Source: Linnemannia schmuckeri (lineage: Eukaryota; Mortierellomycota; Mortierellomycetes; Mortierellales; Mortierellaceae). Taken from it: a DNA stretch of 64,000 bases. The stretch is from NCBI GenBank assembly GCA_029449235.1, contig JANATG010000003.1, forward strand, positions 1,984,001 through 2,048,000, written 5' to 3'. Made by a program: the position numbers and the translations under genes. The notes under the pieces are model-generated. The model saw only the letters and a program-made list of their open reading frames with translations, did not search any database and was not told where the DNA came from. Of the stretch, positions 21,940 through 34,369 are shown in pieces (position 1 is the first letter of the stretch; the number at the start of each line of letters is the position of its first letter).

Positions 21940-23529
21940 ATGTCATCCAAAACAGAGATACCAGACAACGCAAACTTGAAGATGGAGTACGAGGAACTGG
22001 ACCCCGTCCAGCAAGCAAAGCAGGAGGAACAGCTCTACCGCCATCCTGACACTCATGCTGCTCCCGTCTCTTCTGTCTCCCCTGCCGAACCTTCTCAGGA
22101 CCCTTCAACTCCAAAGACCTGGAAGGAGAGGCTGGCGTTCCTGTACTCACGCAAGTTTATCATCATCTTGCTGTTGGGCCAGCTGTTGTCGCTGTGTATT
22201 ACCGCTACGACGATCTTGACGACCAAGTTGACTCAGGGCGATAACCCAGTGTCAATTCCTACGACCCAATCCTTCTTGAACTATTTGGTTCTGGGTATTG
22301 TTTACACGGGTATTACCTTCTACAAGGAGGGCTTCCGTGGTTGGCTCCAGATCCTCCGCCGCCGTGGTCTCTATTGTAAGTTACCCTTTGGATTGATGTT
22401 TTGCTGTTTGTTCTGGAACAGAGAGAGAGATAGAGATGAGAGACAGACCTGAAGGTGATTGGGTCAGTGAGACAGGGGTTGTTTAACGGTCTCAGGAACC
22501 ACCACTTGCTATCATCACTTGACACCCATATACTTCCGCCCCTTCCTCTAAATAGATATTGTATTTGCGGTGATTGATGTTGAGGGCAACTACTTCATTG
22601 TAAAGGCTTACAGCTACACATCGCTCCTCTCCGCAATGCTGCTCGACTCGTGGACAATCCCCTGCGTCGTCATCCTCTCCATCTTTGTCCTCCGCATGCG
22701 CTTTCTCCGTCTCCACTACCTCGGTGTCGTCATCTGTCTCCTCGGCATGGGCTTCCTCGTCTGGTCCGACATGATCGCTGGCAAGAACTTCCCCGGCTCT
22801 GACTACCTCAAGGGTGACCTCTTCTGCATCATTGGAGCCACCTTCTACGCCCTCTCGAACGTCGGACAGGAGTTCTTGGTCAGACAGAGACCCATCTACG
22901 AGGTTGTTGGACAACTCGGTTTCTGGGGCGCGATTGTGAACGGAATTCAGTTGGCTATCTTGGAGCGACACGAGTTGGAGACGATCACCTGGACTGGAGA
23001 GGTTGTGGGTTACATTATTGGCTTTGATATCGCCATGTTCTTGATGTACTCTGTTGCACCCATTCTGTTGAGGTTGAGCTCTGCGACCTTCTTCAACCTC
23101 TCCTTGTTGACCAGTGACTTTTATGGACTCCTCTTTGGCCTCTTCCTCTTTGAGTCCAAGGTACTTAAAGATATGCTTGAACGCGCTTCTTTTGCGTTTA
23201 GGTCTATTGGGTTTTCTAGAGGCTGAAAGGGCTTAAAACTGTGATCACTAACCGTCCTTCTATCCTTCACTTGCCTCGAACCCCTTTCTTTTTTTTTCTC
23301 TATTTTTTTCCCACCCTCTCTCCATCTACAAAAAAAAAAAACATAGATCAACGAGGTGTACCCTATCGCATATGTCCTGATCATCATTGGAATCATCATC
23401 TACAACATCCGCGAAGCTCCCGAGCCCCAGTTCAAGCCCGTCCTCAAAGACCAATCCGAGCAGGAAGTCGAGGAACAAGAAACAAAGGACAAGGCTGCCG
23501 TCGCAGGCGACAACTCCACCATGGTCTAA
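21940..23529 (+). CDS. SLC35F-type (DUF914) solute carrier, multi-pass membrane transporter
   Basis: The exons are 21940-22375, 22556-23160 and 23347-23529, giving 407 residues with matching phases. A hydrophilic N-terminal tail of about 75 residues precedes roughly ten hydrophobic helices, beginning FIIILLLGQLLSLCITATT and ending INEVYPIAYVLIIIGIIIYN. An acidic/Gln-rich cytosolic tail follows. The pattern LLGMGFLVWSDM and the SSATFFNLSLLTSDFYGL block are typical of the SLC35F1/F2/F6 group of the drug/metabolite transporter superfamily. Substrates of most members are unknown, so no substrate is assigned. Translation through intron 1 ends within about 30 codons, which supports splicing. Confidence 0.9.
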
Positions 23530-25447
23530 TTTGGTGCTGCTTGTGAGTGTCTTGTGTACAGTGTTCTTTTTTGCTGTACACAGGCGCAGACCCTCCTCCC
23601 CCCCCCTGCTTTCGTAACCCTTTTTTTTCCTGTTTTCTTGCGTTCTTAATCTTTTCTTTCTTTACTGCTTTACTTTGGTCCTTTGGCTTGATCGTGGAAT
23701 GTATAGATGGCGAGGATGTGTGGAAGGCCCTTGTTTGTCCCCCCTCCCATCATAGGGCATCACATCTTCCTGTTTTTTCTTGCATGACACCATTTTTTTT
23801 TCTTTTGTTGTTTCGTTGCTGCTGTTGTTGGTTGTGTCGCCCTTTTCTCTCTTCTTGTTTGTTAGCCTCTTTTTTTCTTTCTTTCTCGTCAATCGGTCCA
23901 TCTTGATTCTCGGTCGTATGGATTTGAGAAAGAAGGGAGGAGAGTACTTGTCTACAGCAAACAAGTTTTTTTTTTGAAGGCGCGTGTTATAGTCCCCCTC
24001 CCTAGGCGTTCTGTTTCCCTCAGCTCCTACCCTTTTTTTTTGTTCCCTTCTCTATGGATTGTGCAACTCTTTTTTTTTTGTCAAATTAGTCAAAGCCTTC
24101 CTCGTTTGACCGATCGCTTTTTTTTCTTTGATGAAGAGAGTGTTTTCTTTTCGTTTTTTCTCTTTCATGAACGAGGATGGTTTATTGTTTGTAAAACGAT
24201 GTCTTTGGGCAAAACACAATAGTAAATAAACAAACAATGGGATAACGATAACATAACAAAAAAAACCAGCTGAAGTTGTAAACGGTTGTGAAGGTTGAAC
24301 AACGCAAAAAAAAAAAAAAAACCCCCAACATGAGTGCGGAATATTGCTGATTCATGGCACAAATTGAACAATACAACTTTGGTAAGGTTGCGTTGTTTTG
24401 TATGTTGCAGTAGTGCAGTGGAGGAGGTTGGTTGGCGTTGCTGGCGCTTGGACTGAGAATTGGAGAAATGGAGTTTGTTGTAGGTTTATGGCGACTTGTG
24501 AGCAATGTTTTTGCGCGCCAAGGAAAACTGAAAAAATTGAGCGCAAAACGAACAAAAAAAGAATCAGTGAAACAAAAAAAGAAAAGAATGAAAACAACTT
24601 GTCAGGTTGGTTGGCGAAAAAAGGAAAAGCGAACATAAGACGAAGACGGATGGAAGGACTAGGAGGAAAAGAAAAAGAGGAGAAAGCAATGAGACGAGCG
24701 AATGGGAAGAGAAAACAGACGCGCCTGAGCGCCAGGGGTCGAAAGGAAAGTCAAGAAAAAAAAATCGAGTGAAAAGAAAAAGAAGGGAGGGAAGCACAGG
24801 AAAAAAAAGTAGGGCAGGGAAGGGAAGGTCAAAAGAACAGGGCCAGGGGAGCGAGGAGCAAGAAAAAAGAAAATGGAGTATCCTTTTTTTTTTTTTTTTT
24901 GTGTTTTGTGTGCTGTACCATGAACCGTGCATGGTCCTGGATTTCAATCTCTTCTTTTTCGTGATTTTGCATTGCGAAGGTGAACTTATGTGAGAGTATG
25001 TGAGGGGTAAGCGAAGTAACAAGAGTAAGCAACTGCATAACGGAATGAGGCCAGACGACCTTTTTGCTAGAGTGAGTGTTATTTTTGAGATGTGTGGTAA
25101 GATGGGAGTATTTGCACATTGGACACCTATCAGCGCTCATCTTCCTTCAACACTCAACTTTCACTCGAGACTTTTCCCACCCATATCATAAACCTTGCAT
25201 TTTTCTTGATCTTCTATAAAAACTTCAAGGCCCTCTCGCCCGCTCGATTTCTTTTTCTCCTCTCCTCATCCCACACAGCAGGAACCTATTTTACTTTTTT
25301 TGTTTTTTTTTTTTCTACTTTCACATTTTGCTTCCCACTCCACAAAAAAAACCAGACAGCAAACAACTCCCACGCTCCCTCTTTTCTTCGTTTCGTCTTT
25401 CTTTCTTTTATCTTCGCCTTCCTATAATCTTTTCTTAAGCAAGAATA
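23530..25447. other. Intergenic region before the GH36 gene
   Basis: It is T-rich up to about 24180 (the 3' side of the transporter gene), then A/G-rich (24540-24870). The last 250 bases are the C/T-rich leader of the next gene. Open frames are low complexity on both strands. I see no gene. Confidence 0.45.
25215..25220 (+). promoter_or_regulatory. TATA box of the GH36-like gene
   Basis: TATAAA (context ttctataaaaac) lies 233 bases before the ATG at 25448 and is followed by a pyrimidine-rich leader. Confidence 0.45.
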
Positions 25448-26851
25448 ATGACAGAGCATTTGCACTTGCCAAAAGGTCCCTGGACCTCTGAAGAGATCTT
25501 CCGCGCAATATCGACCCATCCCCTCGAGATCAAGACCGCCTACTCTGTCCTCGTCGCCCCTCCTGCCCCCGTCCAACCTCCTCCAACCTCCTCTTCCTCC
25601 CGTTCACCCCCCACCTCCTCAGCCTCCAACAGAAGTCAGTCAGAGGCGGCAGCGCCACCACCAGGCCCCCCACGCCGTCGTCAAGTTCAACAACGCGTCA
25701 CCCTCCGCGAGAACGAGACCAAAACCCTCTACCTCACCCAAGACTTCTCTCCGCACTTTGCGGATGTCGCCTCGGCCCATGATGCTGCCCTGTTGAACGC
25801 TCAGCAGTACCAGCAACGGCAGTTGAGGAGCCTTAATTCCAGGCCGCGTTCCAAGTCTGGTTCTGGCCCCGATTTGACGCTTCTCCCGGTCGCGCCTCCT
25901 CCTGCTTCGTTGGTCACCTTGCAGGTCTCGAGTTCTACGACCCGGTTGTCGGAACGTAGTGCTGTTCGAACTATCGAGTTGTCGATTACCCCGTCCCCTG
26001 AAGCGGCCGACACGCACATCTCGGATGTTATTACTCTCAAGTCGTTGACCGCCAGACATATCAAGTTGCCGCTGGAGGGGAAGAGCGCCTTTGCGAACGG
26101 ATATCAGTCCTGGAGCACGTCGTATCTCGGTGCTGATGAGACAACTGTCTTTGAGAACCCGAATTGGTTGTACCATGAGCTGACCCAGCTGGCTTTGGGG
26201 TCTGATCGCCATATCTTTGAGTACCCTGGGGTCAAGGGCATGCTGCACTCGAATGTAGTCACCACTCTGAGGGACAAGTGCCTCGATCCCAATCGGGCTC
26301 CTTCTTCGCCCGCCGTTGCTACTGCTGCAGCTGCTGCCGCCTTACACCTTGCTGTCGATCCTATGTCGTCCAAATCGCCAGCCACTCCTGCGAGCACCCC
26401 ACTCCCCTCGCGCAGCAGTACTCTTAATGGCAAGGCCGCCGTGACCAGCAATGCCACTGGAAGCAGCAGTGCCGGACCAACAACCAGCAGCGCCAGCACT
26501 AGCAAAAAGGACGATGTTGCAGAGAGGAGGGAATTTGAACCTCGGCCTGAGGAGTTGGTCTTGTTGGGATCATTGTCAGAGGACAAGGCTTACTCGTACT
26601 TCCTCATGGATACCAACCGTGATTCCTTTACCATCCTCCAGGACTGCAAGGGCAAAGAGGTAAATTCTTTAACTGTTTGTCTAGATTATGACACATGCGC
26701 ATATTTTTTCGCTTTTCTGGGTTTATTTTTTTTTGCTTACGCTGTTTGTTGTGTGTTATGTTGGCTTGGTCATACATACCATACCTTGAGGCGTTCCATC
26801 TTGTTATCCATGCCATCAACTTTATTTTATTTTATTTTTTTTTCCCGCGCG

Positions 26852-26887
<36 letters not shown>

Positions 26888-29312
26888 TTTTTTTTGGTGC
26901 TTCCCTTCTGTCTACCTAATCGTCCAATGCAAAAGCACCATAAACTAAACGTGTCTTCTCTTTTTTCCCCTACCCTTCCTTTTCTCACGTAACCTCCTCC
27001 CTTCTCACTTTTCGCGTAATCCTCCCTTCCCCTCCCCTTCCCTCATCAAACCTTACCCAATCGACCAATAGCTCAAGGCAAACGGCGAGAAATGGGTCAT
27101 GAAAACCTTCATCACCTGGGACACCCAAGACACTGCCGTTTGGGACGCTTACGCCGCAACATGGACTTCCCACCTCGGCGACCGTCGCGCTATCCACAAC
27201 TCCCTCAACCATCAGCTCTCCGGGTGGACATCCTGGTACCTTCACTATGAAAACATCAACGAACAGATTATTCACCAAAACCTCGCCCATTATGCGTCCA
27301 CCTCGTCGCATCATCAGCATCATGCGAGCCAGGTCCATTTGCATGGCGGAAAGAGAGAGTGGCCCGGGAAGGTGTTCCAGATTGATGATGGGTATACTAC
27401 CGTCGGGGATTGGTTGGATTATGACAGAACCAAGTTCCCGGGAGGGATGGATTCGATTGCGAGGGCTATTCGGGAGAAAGGGCTCACGCCGGGCTTGTGG
27501 TTGGCGCCATTTTTGGTCTCGAGAAAGTCCAAGATTGCGAAGGAGAAGCCCCATTGGTTGGCGCAGCAACCTTGGCCACCAACCTCTAACCGTCGCGATG
27601 GAACCAATGACGATGATTCAGACGATGATCTGAGTGGCCTTGGATGCTGTGGTGGAGGTATTAACACCGGTCGTCCTGGTTCCACGCGCCCCGTCCATGC
27701 CCATCCAGCCTTCTCTGTCGGCGCCTACCTCCTCGACCTCGAGAACCCCGAAGTCCGTGAACATCTCGCCAACGTCTTCCGTGTCGTCATCCAAGAATGG
27801 GGTTTCAAGATGCTCAAACTCGACTTCCTTTTCGGCGCTGCACTCCTGGCCCGGAACGGCAAAACCCGTGGTCAACTCATGTACGAGGCCATGCAGATGG
27901 TCCGCGACTGGGCCGGACCCGACACCATCCTCCTCGGATGTGGCGTTCCTTTAGGAGCCGGGTTCAACGTCGTTGATTTCTGTCGCATCGGCTCAGACGT
28001 CGGACCCGAATGGGACTCGATGCAACGCCACTTCCATGACCGCGAATACATCTCCTGCAAGAACTCCCTCACCTCCACCCTATCCCGCTGGGCAATGTCC
28101 GGCCGGTTCTTTGGAAACGACGCCGACGTCTACTTTGTCCGGGACTGGAAGATGGGTCTCAACATCACCGAACGCCGCACCCTAATGCTCCTCAACCACC
28201 TCTTGGGTCATCTGGTCTTCACATCCGACTACATGGACCCCACAAAACTCAACGACACCCAGAAGCGCATGCTGGATTCCTTCTTCCCATGGCCATCCAC
28301 CCCAGAATCCGTCGATCACCCTTCCACTCTCTCCATCCGCCCCTTGGACCCACCCAAGATCATCCGTGTTCTCCAACCAAACCCAACCCAAAAGGACCTC
28401 TACCTGATCCAAGTCCTCCACAACAACAAAACCTTCATCGTCGCAACAAACCTCTCCTCCAAACGCCAAACCGTTCACCTCTCGGCCCTTGACCAAATCA
28501 TCATCCGCGAGTCGCCTCCACCACCACTCCACCTCCTTCCTACACCCCCATCCACCTCAGCCCGCACAGGTGGAACTTCCAAACACTCCCTCTTCGCCTC
28601 CTCCACCGCCTCTCTCCTCTCCTCCTCTTCAACCCTCCTCCTCTTCACCCCTTCCACCACATCAACCTACTTCCATACCGAGACCGGTCAATTCGGATCC
28701 GCATCTGCAGCATACTCCCTGAAGCCCCACGAATCCTGCGTCTTCCTCCGCGTCCTCGACAACTACAACCAACTCTGCACTTCTGCCTCAACCTCAACAA
28801 TCCCCGTCCCACCACGCGAAAACCTCTCCGTCATCGAAGTCCTTGGTATCCAGGATGCCCCCTCTCAAACCCACCCTCAAAACAACACCTCTCACGCCCA
28901 TACAGCCTCCACCGCCTCAACCACAACTATCACCACCACCTCAGAAGAAGAACACCACAAACATATCCTCCAAAAGGCCGCCCCTATCTACACCTCCCAC
29001 AAACACCTCTTCCCAACCCACCCACAAGTCCACATCCTCGCGACAACGGGCGGACACATCCTCCCCACCTCCGAGATCGAGTCCCTGTCCTTCACCAACC
29101 CCCAGAATCCTGACGTCCACGAACTGTTGCTGAAATGGCGTGGAAACTTCTTCCCTCGTCGTGTGACACTCTGGTTGGCCTGGAAGGTGAACCACGATTA
29201 CCCCAACAAGTATCATAAACGCCCTTGGGTTGTCAATGGTGTCCAGGCACCGATTACAAAGATCTTGCAAGGAACGGGACTCCAGGTCGCCAGTGTCACC
29301 TTGGATGTTTGA
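25448..29312 (+). CDS. GH36-family alpha-galactosidase-like enzyme, intracellular
   Basis: The exons are 25448-26659 and 27072-29312, giving 1150 residues; the intron (412 nt) holds a T run. The N-terminal 400 residues are a beta-rich domain (FANGYQSWSTSY, FLMDTNRDSF) interrupted by Pro/Ser and Ala/Ser low-complexity insertions. The barrel in exon 2 shows GH36 landmarks: GWTSWYLHYENI, VFQIDDGYT, LWLAPFLVS, MLKLDFLFG with the predicted nucleophile Asp near residue 655, and CRIGSDVGPEW with the predicted acid/base Asp near 713. GH36 enzymes hydrolyse alpha-galactosides such as melibiose and raffinose. There is no signal peptide, so the protein is probably cytosolic. It is longer than most GH36 enzymes because of low-complexity insertions near residues 600 and 900-1030. 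A raffinose-synthase-like transferase activity cannot be excluded. Confidence 0.88.
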
Positions 29313-29509
29313 GTTTTTTTTGGATAGTAGTAGTAGTAGTAGTTTGTAGTTTTGGAAAGTTTATTATTTTTTGACATGGGGGGTAAAGCAATGAAAAAGG
29401 AATAGGAAAAAAAAAAAGAATAACACTTTTAGTTTTTTGTGATCAAAGAAAAAAGAATAAAGGATAGCAAAAATGAAGAGTACCATCTACAAGTTGAACA
29501 TCAAACTCC

Positions 29510-32500
29510 TCAGAAGTGCTTTTCGATGACACCATTGGTGCTATCAAACCGGTACCCACTGCTCGTAAACAAATTGCTCGACAAGAATGGATGGATATCA
29601 TGAATATCCAGCGCAGTCGCACGATCCTTCAACTCGACAACCTCAATCTTGATCGACTTGATCGCCATCCGTGGGTTCTTGATCTGGTTAAACCGCAAAT
29701 GCTCCCTCAGAATATCGTTCAGGATCGAGTATAACAGCTCATCGCTGTCCTTGGCAAACGTCAGGTACTTGCTGAACGCCCGCTTGAGGTTCCGCATGAC
29801 AGAGAACTTTTGTGCGCTAAAGAATGACTCGAGCATCACCCGAATCGCCATGTCGATATCATCCGACCGAGCATATTCGCGCAGGTGCATCTTGGCGTTC
29901 GCCTCTGACATGCGGATCATCGACTCCAAATGACGGACTGTGATTGGGATCGAGCCTCCTGCCAATGACTCGCGACGAAGATCTGCGTAAAGACGTGCAA
30001 TCTTGTCCTGGTCCATCTGATGAATCTTGGGCTGGATGCGGTCGCGCGCATACATAATGTACTTGCGCAACATGTCCTGAGGGATGATCTGTTGACATAG
30101 ATAAATAATGAGGGTTAATTAATTTGAAACCATACAGAATTCAGATAACACAGCTGCATATCATATTCTCAGAGGTGCAACTTACATCTTCATCAGGCTT
30201 CTCGTAGACGCTGAGGTGGTCCGACTCGGCAGAGAACAAGGGATGACTTCTGAGATGAGAGTTGAGGACAAAGTTGGCAAGACGCTCATCCACAGTGGGG
30301 TCGACAGTATCCTTGACGACACAGAGCACATCGAAACGCGACAGAATAGGCTCCGTCAACTCAACGTTCTCCGAGAAGGTAACCGCAGGGTTATAACGAC
30401 CACGGATAGGGTTGGCAGCTGCCAAGATCGAGCAGCGCGCTTGGAGCGTTGTGACAATACCGGCCTTGGAGATCGAAATACTCTGTTGTTCCATAGCTTC
30501 GTGAATACTAGTTCTATCGGCATCGTTCATCTTGTCAAACTCGTCAATCAGACAGACACCTTTGTCTGCTAACACCAACGCGCCTCCCTCCAAAGTCCAC
30601 TCGCGTGTGATAGGATCCTTCCTAACTGAAGCTGTCAAACCAACAGCCGAGGCTCCCTGACCTGTCGTGAATACGGCTCTGTGTGCAGTCTTTTCAACAT
30701 ATTTCAAGAACTGCGACTTGGCTGTTCCTGGGTCTCCCATCATCAACACGTTGATATCTCCACGAAGACGATGCTTGCCCTGAGGATCCTTGGGCACACC
30801 TCCAAACAACGACAATGCAATCGCCGTCTTAATATCCTCATGTCCATAAATCGAAGGTGCAATACTCTTGATAATCTATTTCAAGTGAACAACACAAAAA
30901 ACAGCGTGAACTGGTTGTTAGAAGTGTCTCTTTGACGAGTTGAAGTATGAAACAAATCACATACTCTGCATATATATACTCAAGTGCAAAACGTACCCGC
31001 TTGCCAATATTCTCGTCCTTGCTGAGGCGGAGAATCTCCTTGCGGTCCTCCTCGGTCAACTTGAAACTGGCGAAGACATCCTGCTTCTTGTTAACATAGT
31101 TGGCCTCCAGAATAGTAGCAAAAACTGGGAATCCGTTGGCCGAGTTCAGCGCAATATCAAAGTTGTTCCTATACACTCCCGTAATTTCCTACTCCCGTCA
31201 AAGTTAAATTCAATCAGATAATATGTTAACACTTCATGCTTCGATGGGCGAGTCGTCCTCATTAGGCAAAGTAACAGAAATCCAAAGGCACGTACGACTT
31301 CCTCGCCGGGCTTGGCACTGTCAATGAGATCCCAGAGCAAAATGACTTCACGGTGACGGGGAAGACGACCGGCAGGGACGGTTCCGGGAGACTCCTGCAA
31401 GGTCATCTTTTGGTAGTTGCGGTAGATGGTCTGTTCGGAGTTGACGTTGAAGGGTCCCTTGGAAGGGCAAGAGGTACAGCTTCCAATCGAGATCTCTGTC
31501 TGCGAATCCTGGTAGAAAGGTCCAAGAGTTGCACCACACTTCACACAGTCGTACTTGACGTACTTCAACTGAGGGAAGACTCCTGTTCTCCTGGTCACCA
31601 CTCCCGACACCTGAACCAAACAGTTCAAGTTAATCTGACTATTGTCATGAAAAAAAAGAAAGAATGGTGGTATAGTTAGAGGCATAATCTCTTCAAAAGT
31701 GATCGCTCATAGACACTTTGAGTTCAAGATGGATAGAGGGAGACACATACCGAAGATCGCGAAGGGTCGAGACGATGGGGAGATCAGTTACACGGACATG
31801 AATTTCAGAGTGAATGCGTCCATAGTCGGGGTACTCCATCTGGACAACCTCAAAGGCGATCGCATCAAACATCTTCAAGACCTCCTGAGGGGCGTTGACG
31901 ACAAAATAGGCCAGAGTGGGCTTGGCCTCTGACAAGTGACGGTAACAGACCTCAAGACTCTCCTTGTTGGCCAAACCAAGCGCGCGAATCAAAGGTCCGT
32001 AGACAGACTCTCCCTTGTCATCGACAAACTCCAGCAAGAATCTCCTGAACTCTGACATAATTGTCCTGCGTGTCAACTCCTTTGTAACCCAGTCTGTGAT
32101 CGGCATGCCCTTGTGGTCGCTCAGTTGCTCAGGTCCCAAAATGACATTCGACTATTTTGTATGAGAAATGACGAAAAAGGTTCCTTTGGTTAGAATCCGT
32201 AGCAGGATGGTGAAGCTGATAACGCCGCTGTAAAATTATTCGCAACTGGCAATAGGCTCAGTGAGAAAGTGGTTGGTCGCCTTACCATGTCCTCGAGATC
32301 GTCGTCCATGAGGTCCTGCTCGTGAACACGTCTCCTGCGATGAACAACGTTCAATGTAGTACCAGCATCATCTATTCGACAAGCAAGAATTCAAAACAAT
32401 ATGCCGTTAGTAGTCACTCTCTGTCACCGTCTCCTTTTTGCGCCCATAAAAATAAGACTCCAGTATGTGATGCCACATACCATCCATGAAAGCTTCAGGA

Positions 32501-33162
32501 ATTCTTCCGGCAGCACGGGCACGCTCAGCATCGCGTCTTGCCATCTCGGCTTCAGCCCTCGCACGCTCCGCAGGATCCATGCGCTCATACTCCTCATCAT
32601 CAATCTCGTCAATGTCGTACGCATCCATTGCCTCGTTCTCGTTATAGTCGCTATTATTATTATTATTTGAAAGAAAGCCCACACAGATGTCAATAAAAAA
32701 GTAAGCTCTTTCCAGCCAAATAATGAAGCTCTCAACATTAGAGTAGTCTCGAACAAATACTCCAGCAAGTTAAAAGTATGAACGCGTGTGTATGGACTTA
32801 CTTTTCCATATCGGATCCGTAGAGGTCCTCACCCTCACCCTCAAGGTCCTCGTCCAAATCCGAAATCATCTCATTATCGATCAAGCCGTTGTCCTCTGGG
32901 TCTGAAGAAGGGAGTGGTGGCGAGGAACCGAGGACAGGTGAGCTTGGCGGGTAGTTATTGTTGTTGTTTGTGGGGGTGGTGACATTGTCATCGCGTTGAC
33001 GCTTGCGATCAGCCTAGAGGAGGAAGGTCAAGAAAAGTAGACAGAATGGTGGCAACAACAGGAACGTGCGAGATGTAAGAAAGTTTGTCAAAGGTTAGAG
33101 GCTGAATGAATGTAAAGCGTATTTTTTATTCGAGACAGACAGTGCTGAGCGGTACTCACCAT
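29510..33162 (-). CDS. MCM2: DNA replication licensing factor MCM2
   Basis: Nine exons on the minus strand: 33162-33160 (ATG only), 33013-32802, 32650-32481, 32371-32286, 32151-31751, 31638-31296, 31188-30997, 30875-30186 and 30088-29510. They total 2676 nt and 891 residues, close to human MCM2 (904). The N-terminal tail is acidic (DLDEDLEGEGEDLYG, DIDEIDDEEYE). A zinc-finger motif has Cys at about 322, 325, 345 and 348. The AAA+ core shows Walker A GDPGTAKSQ (about 516), Walker B CLIDEFDKMND (about 580), sensor AAANP and arginine finger LSRFD (about 649). MCM2 is a subunit of the MCM2-7 helicase loaded at replication origins. The gene is tail to tail with the GH36 gene, with 197 bases between stop codons. 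The initiator exon is separated from the rest by an intron placed directly after the ATG. Confidence 0.96.
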
Positions 33163-33449
33163 GGTGTCCTGTGATGTGTGAGATGAGAAAGGGGAGGTGG
33201 GGGAGGTGAGGGAGGTGAGGAACAAACAAACAGAAAAAAAGAAGAGAGAATAGAGCCGGCTCGTTCAACAGCTCTTGACTCTACTCAGTTTGCTTCTGAC
33301 CCCTGGACTGCCACTTTTAATTTGCCTCGAATTGGAAGGAAAAAAACAAATCATCAAGCCACAACAACCACTGAAAAGTACGCGTCAGTCACGTGTAACT
33401 ATCATTATTTGAACAGATAGTTTATTCGCGACACATATATATCAGTGCG

Positions 33450-33745
33450 TTATGCTTGGTCCTCCACCTTAACTCCTTCCATTACTGAAGTGAGCTCCGA
33501 CTTGAGTACTGCTGGTGGTGGTGATGGCTGTAGTACACTCGGTCCTGCTGTTGGTTCCTCTTCTTCCTGTTTTGTTGTTGGTGATGGTGCCGCACAGACT
33601 TGTCCTTCCAGATATTTCTTCAATTGCGATCTATTTAAAACGACGAACCATTTTCAAAAAATACGCAGGTAGTCAGTTGGTCCGCCAATTCAACAATACC
33701 ATCTCTCATTGTCAACCCTCCAACTATTCAAAAGAAGGTAACTGC

Positions 33746-33796
<51 letters not shown>

Positions 33797-34080
33797 TACC
33801 GTTTCTTCGCCAAGGTAGCCTGCTCCTCCGCCAATAACCTCGCCTGCTCGTCCGGCGACAAATCCGCGCCCGGCAAATGATCCAAAATCATCTGACATTT
33901 CTTGAAGCTCGTCTTCAAGTTCGACGCCAGCGTTGCAATCTCCTGAGCGTCTTCGCCGGCTTCAAACTTTTGGAGGATGTGCAGCAGTTGGGAGAGGAAT
34001 GAAAAGTCCGTAGGCTGAAATGTCTGGTCGCCATCCTGGGCGTCGGTTGGGTTCGGGAGGGATGTTAGGGCTGTTGACAT
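33450..34080 (-). CDS. MED9: Mediator complex subunit 9 (MED9)
   Basis: The exons are 34080-33800 and 33630-33450, giving 153 residues. The core FSFLSQLLHILQKFEAGED, then NLKTSFKKCQMILDHLPGADLSPDEQ, matches the MED9 helical region (human: FSFLPLVHNI and a KLISTMPGIHLSPEQQ-like stretch). Exon 2 adds SQLKKYLEGQ, which matches the end of the conserved helix, and then a Pro/Glu-rich tail. MED9 belongs to the middle module of Mediator, which links activators to RNA polymerase II. The intron carries a 42-base T run on the sense strand just after the donor. An in-frame ATG at 34206 would add 42 residues, but the family starts near the later Met. It is head to head with the tRNA synthetase gene. Confidence 0.85.
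33747..33788 (-). repeat. 42-base homopolymer (A on plus strand) in the MED9 intron
   Basis: This uninterrupted A run is the longest homopolymer in the window. It reads as T on the coding strand and sits a few bases past the splice donor of MED9. Confidence 0.9.
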
Positions 34081-34369
34081 CTTTATCTTATTTGGTGTGC
34101 TTTGGTAGGCGGGTGTTGTTGGAAGTCGGGTGGTCCTGAAGATGTTGTGGCGTGGTGTTGACCTAGCGGTGATGGAATGGACCTGTCGAGATTGACATAG
34201 AAACAAAGAAAAAACGGCGATGCCTCTCCAGAAAAGGCACCAGAAGTTCCTTCGGAAACAGTCACAGAGGTTCCTTCGACTCCGTCCGTGCCTGAAAAAA
34301 TAAGTCGCTTTCGCGAACTTGTCCGGATCAGTTCTTCCTTCCTACTTCCCTCAAACTTCACCTTGCACC
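34081..34369. promoter_or_regulatory. Bidirectional promoter between MED9 and mitochondrial WARS
   Basis: Only 289 bases separate the two start codons. No TATA box is visible on either strand. Both genes must draw their promoters from this interval. Confidence 0.6.
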
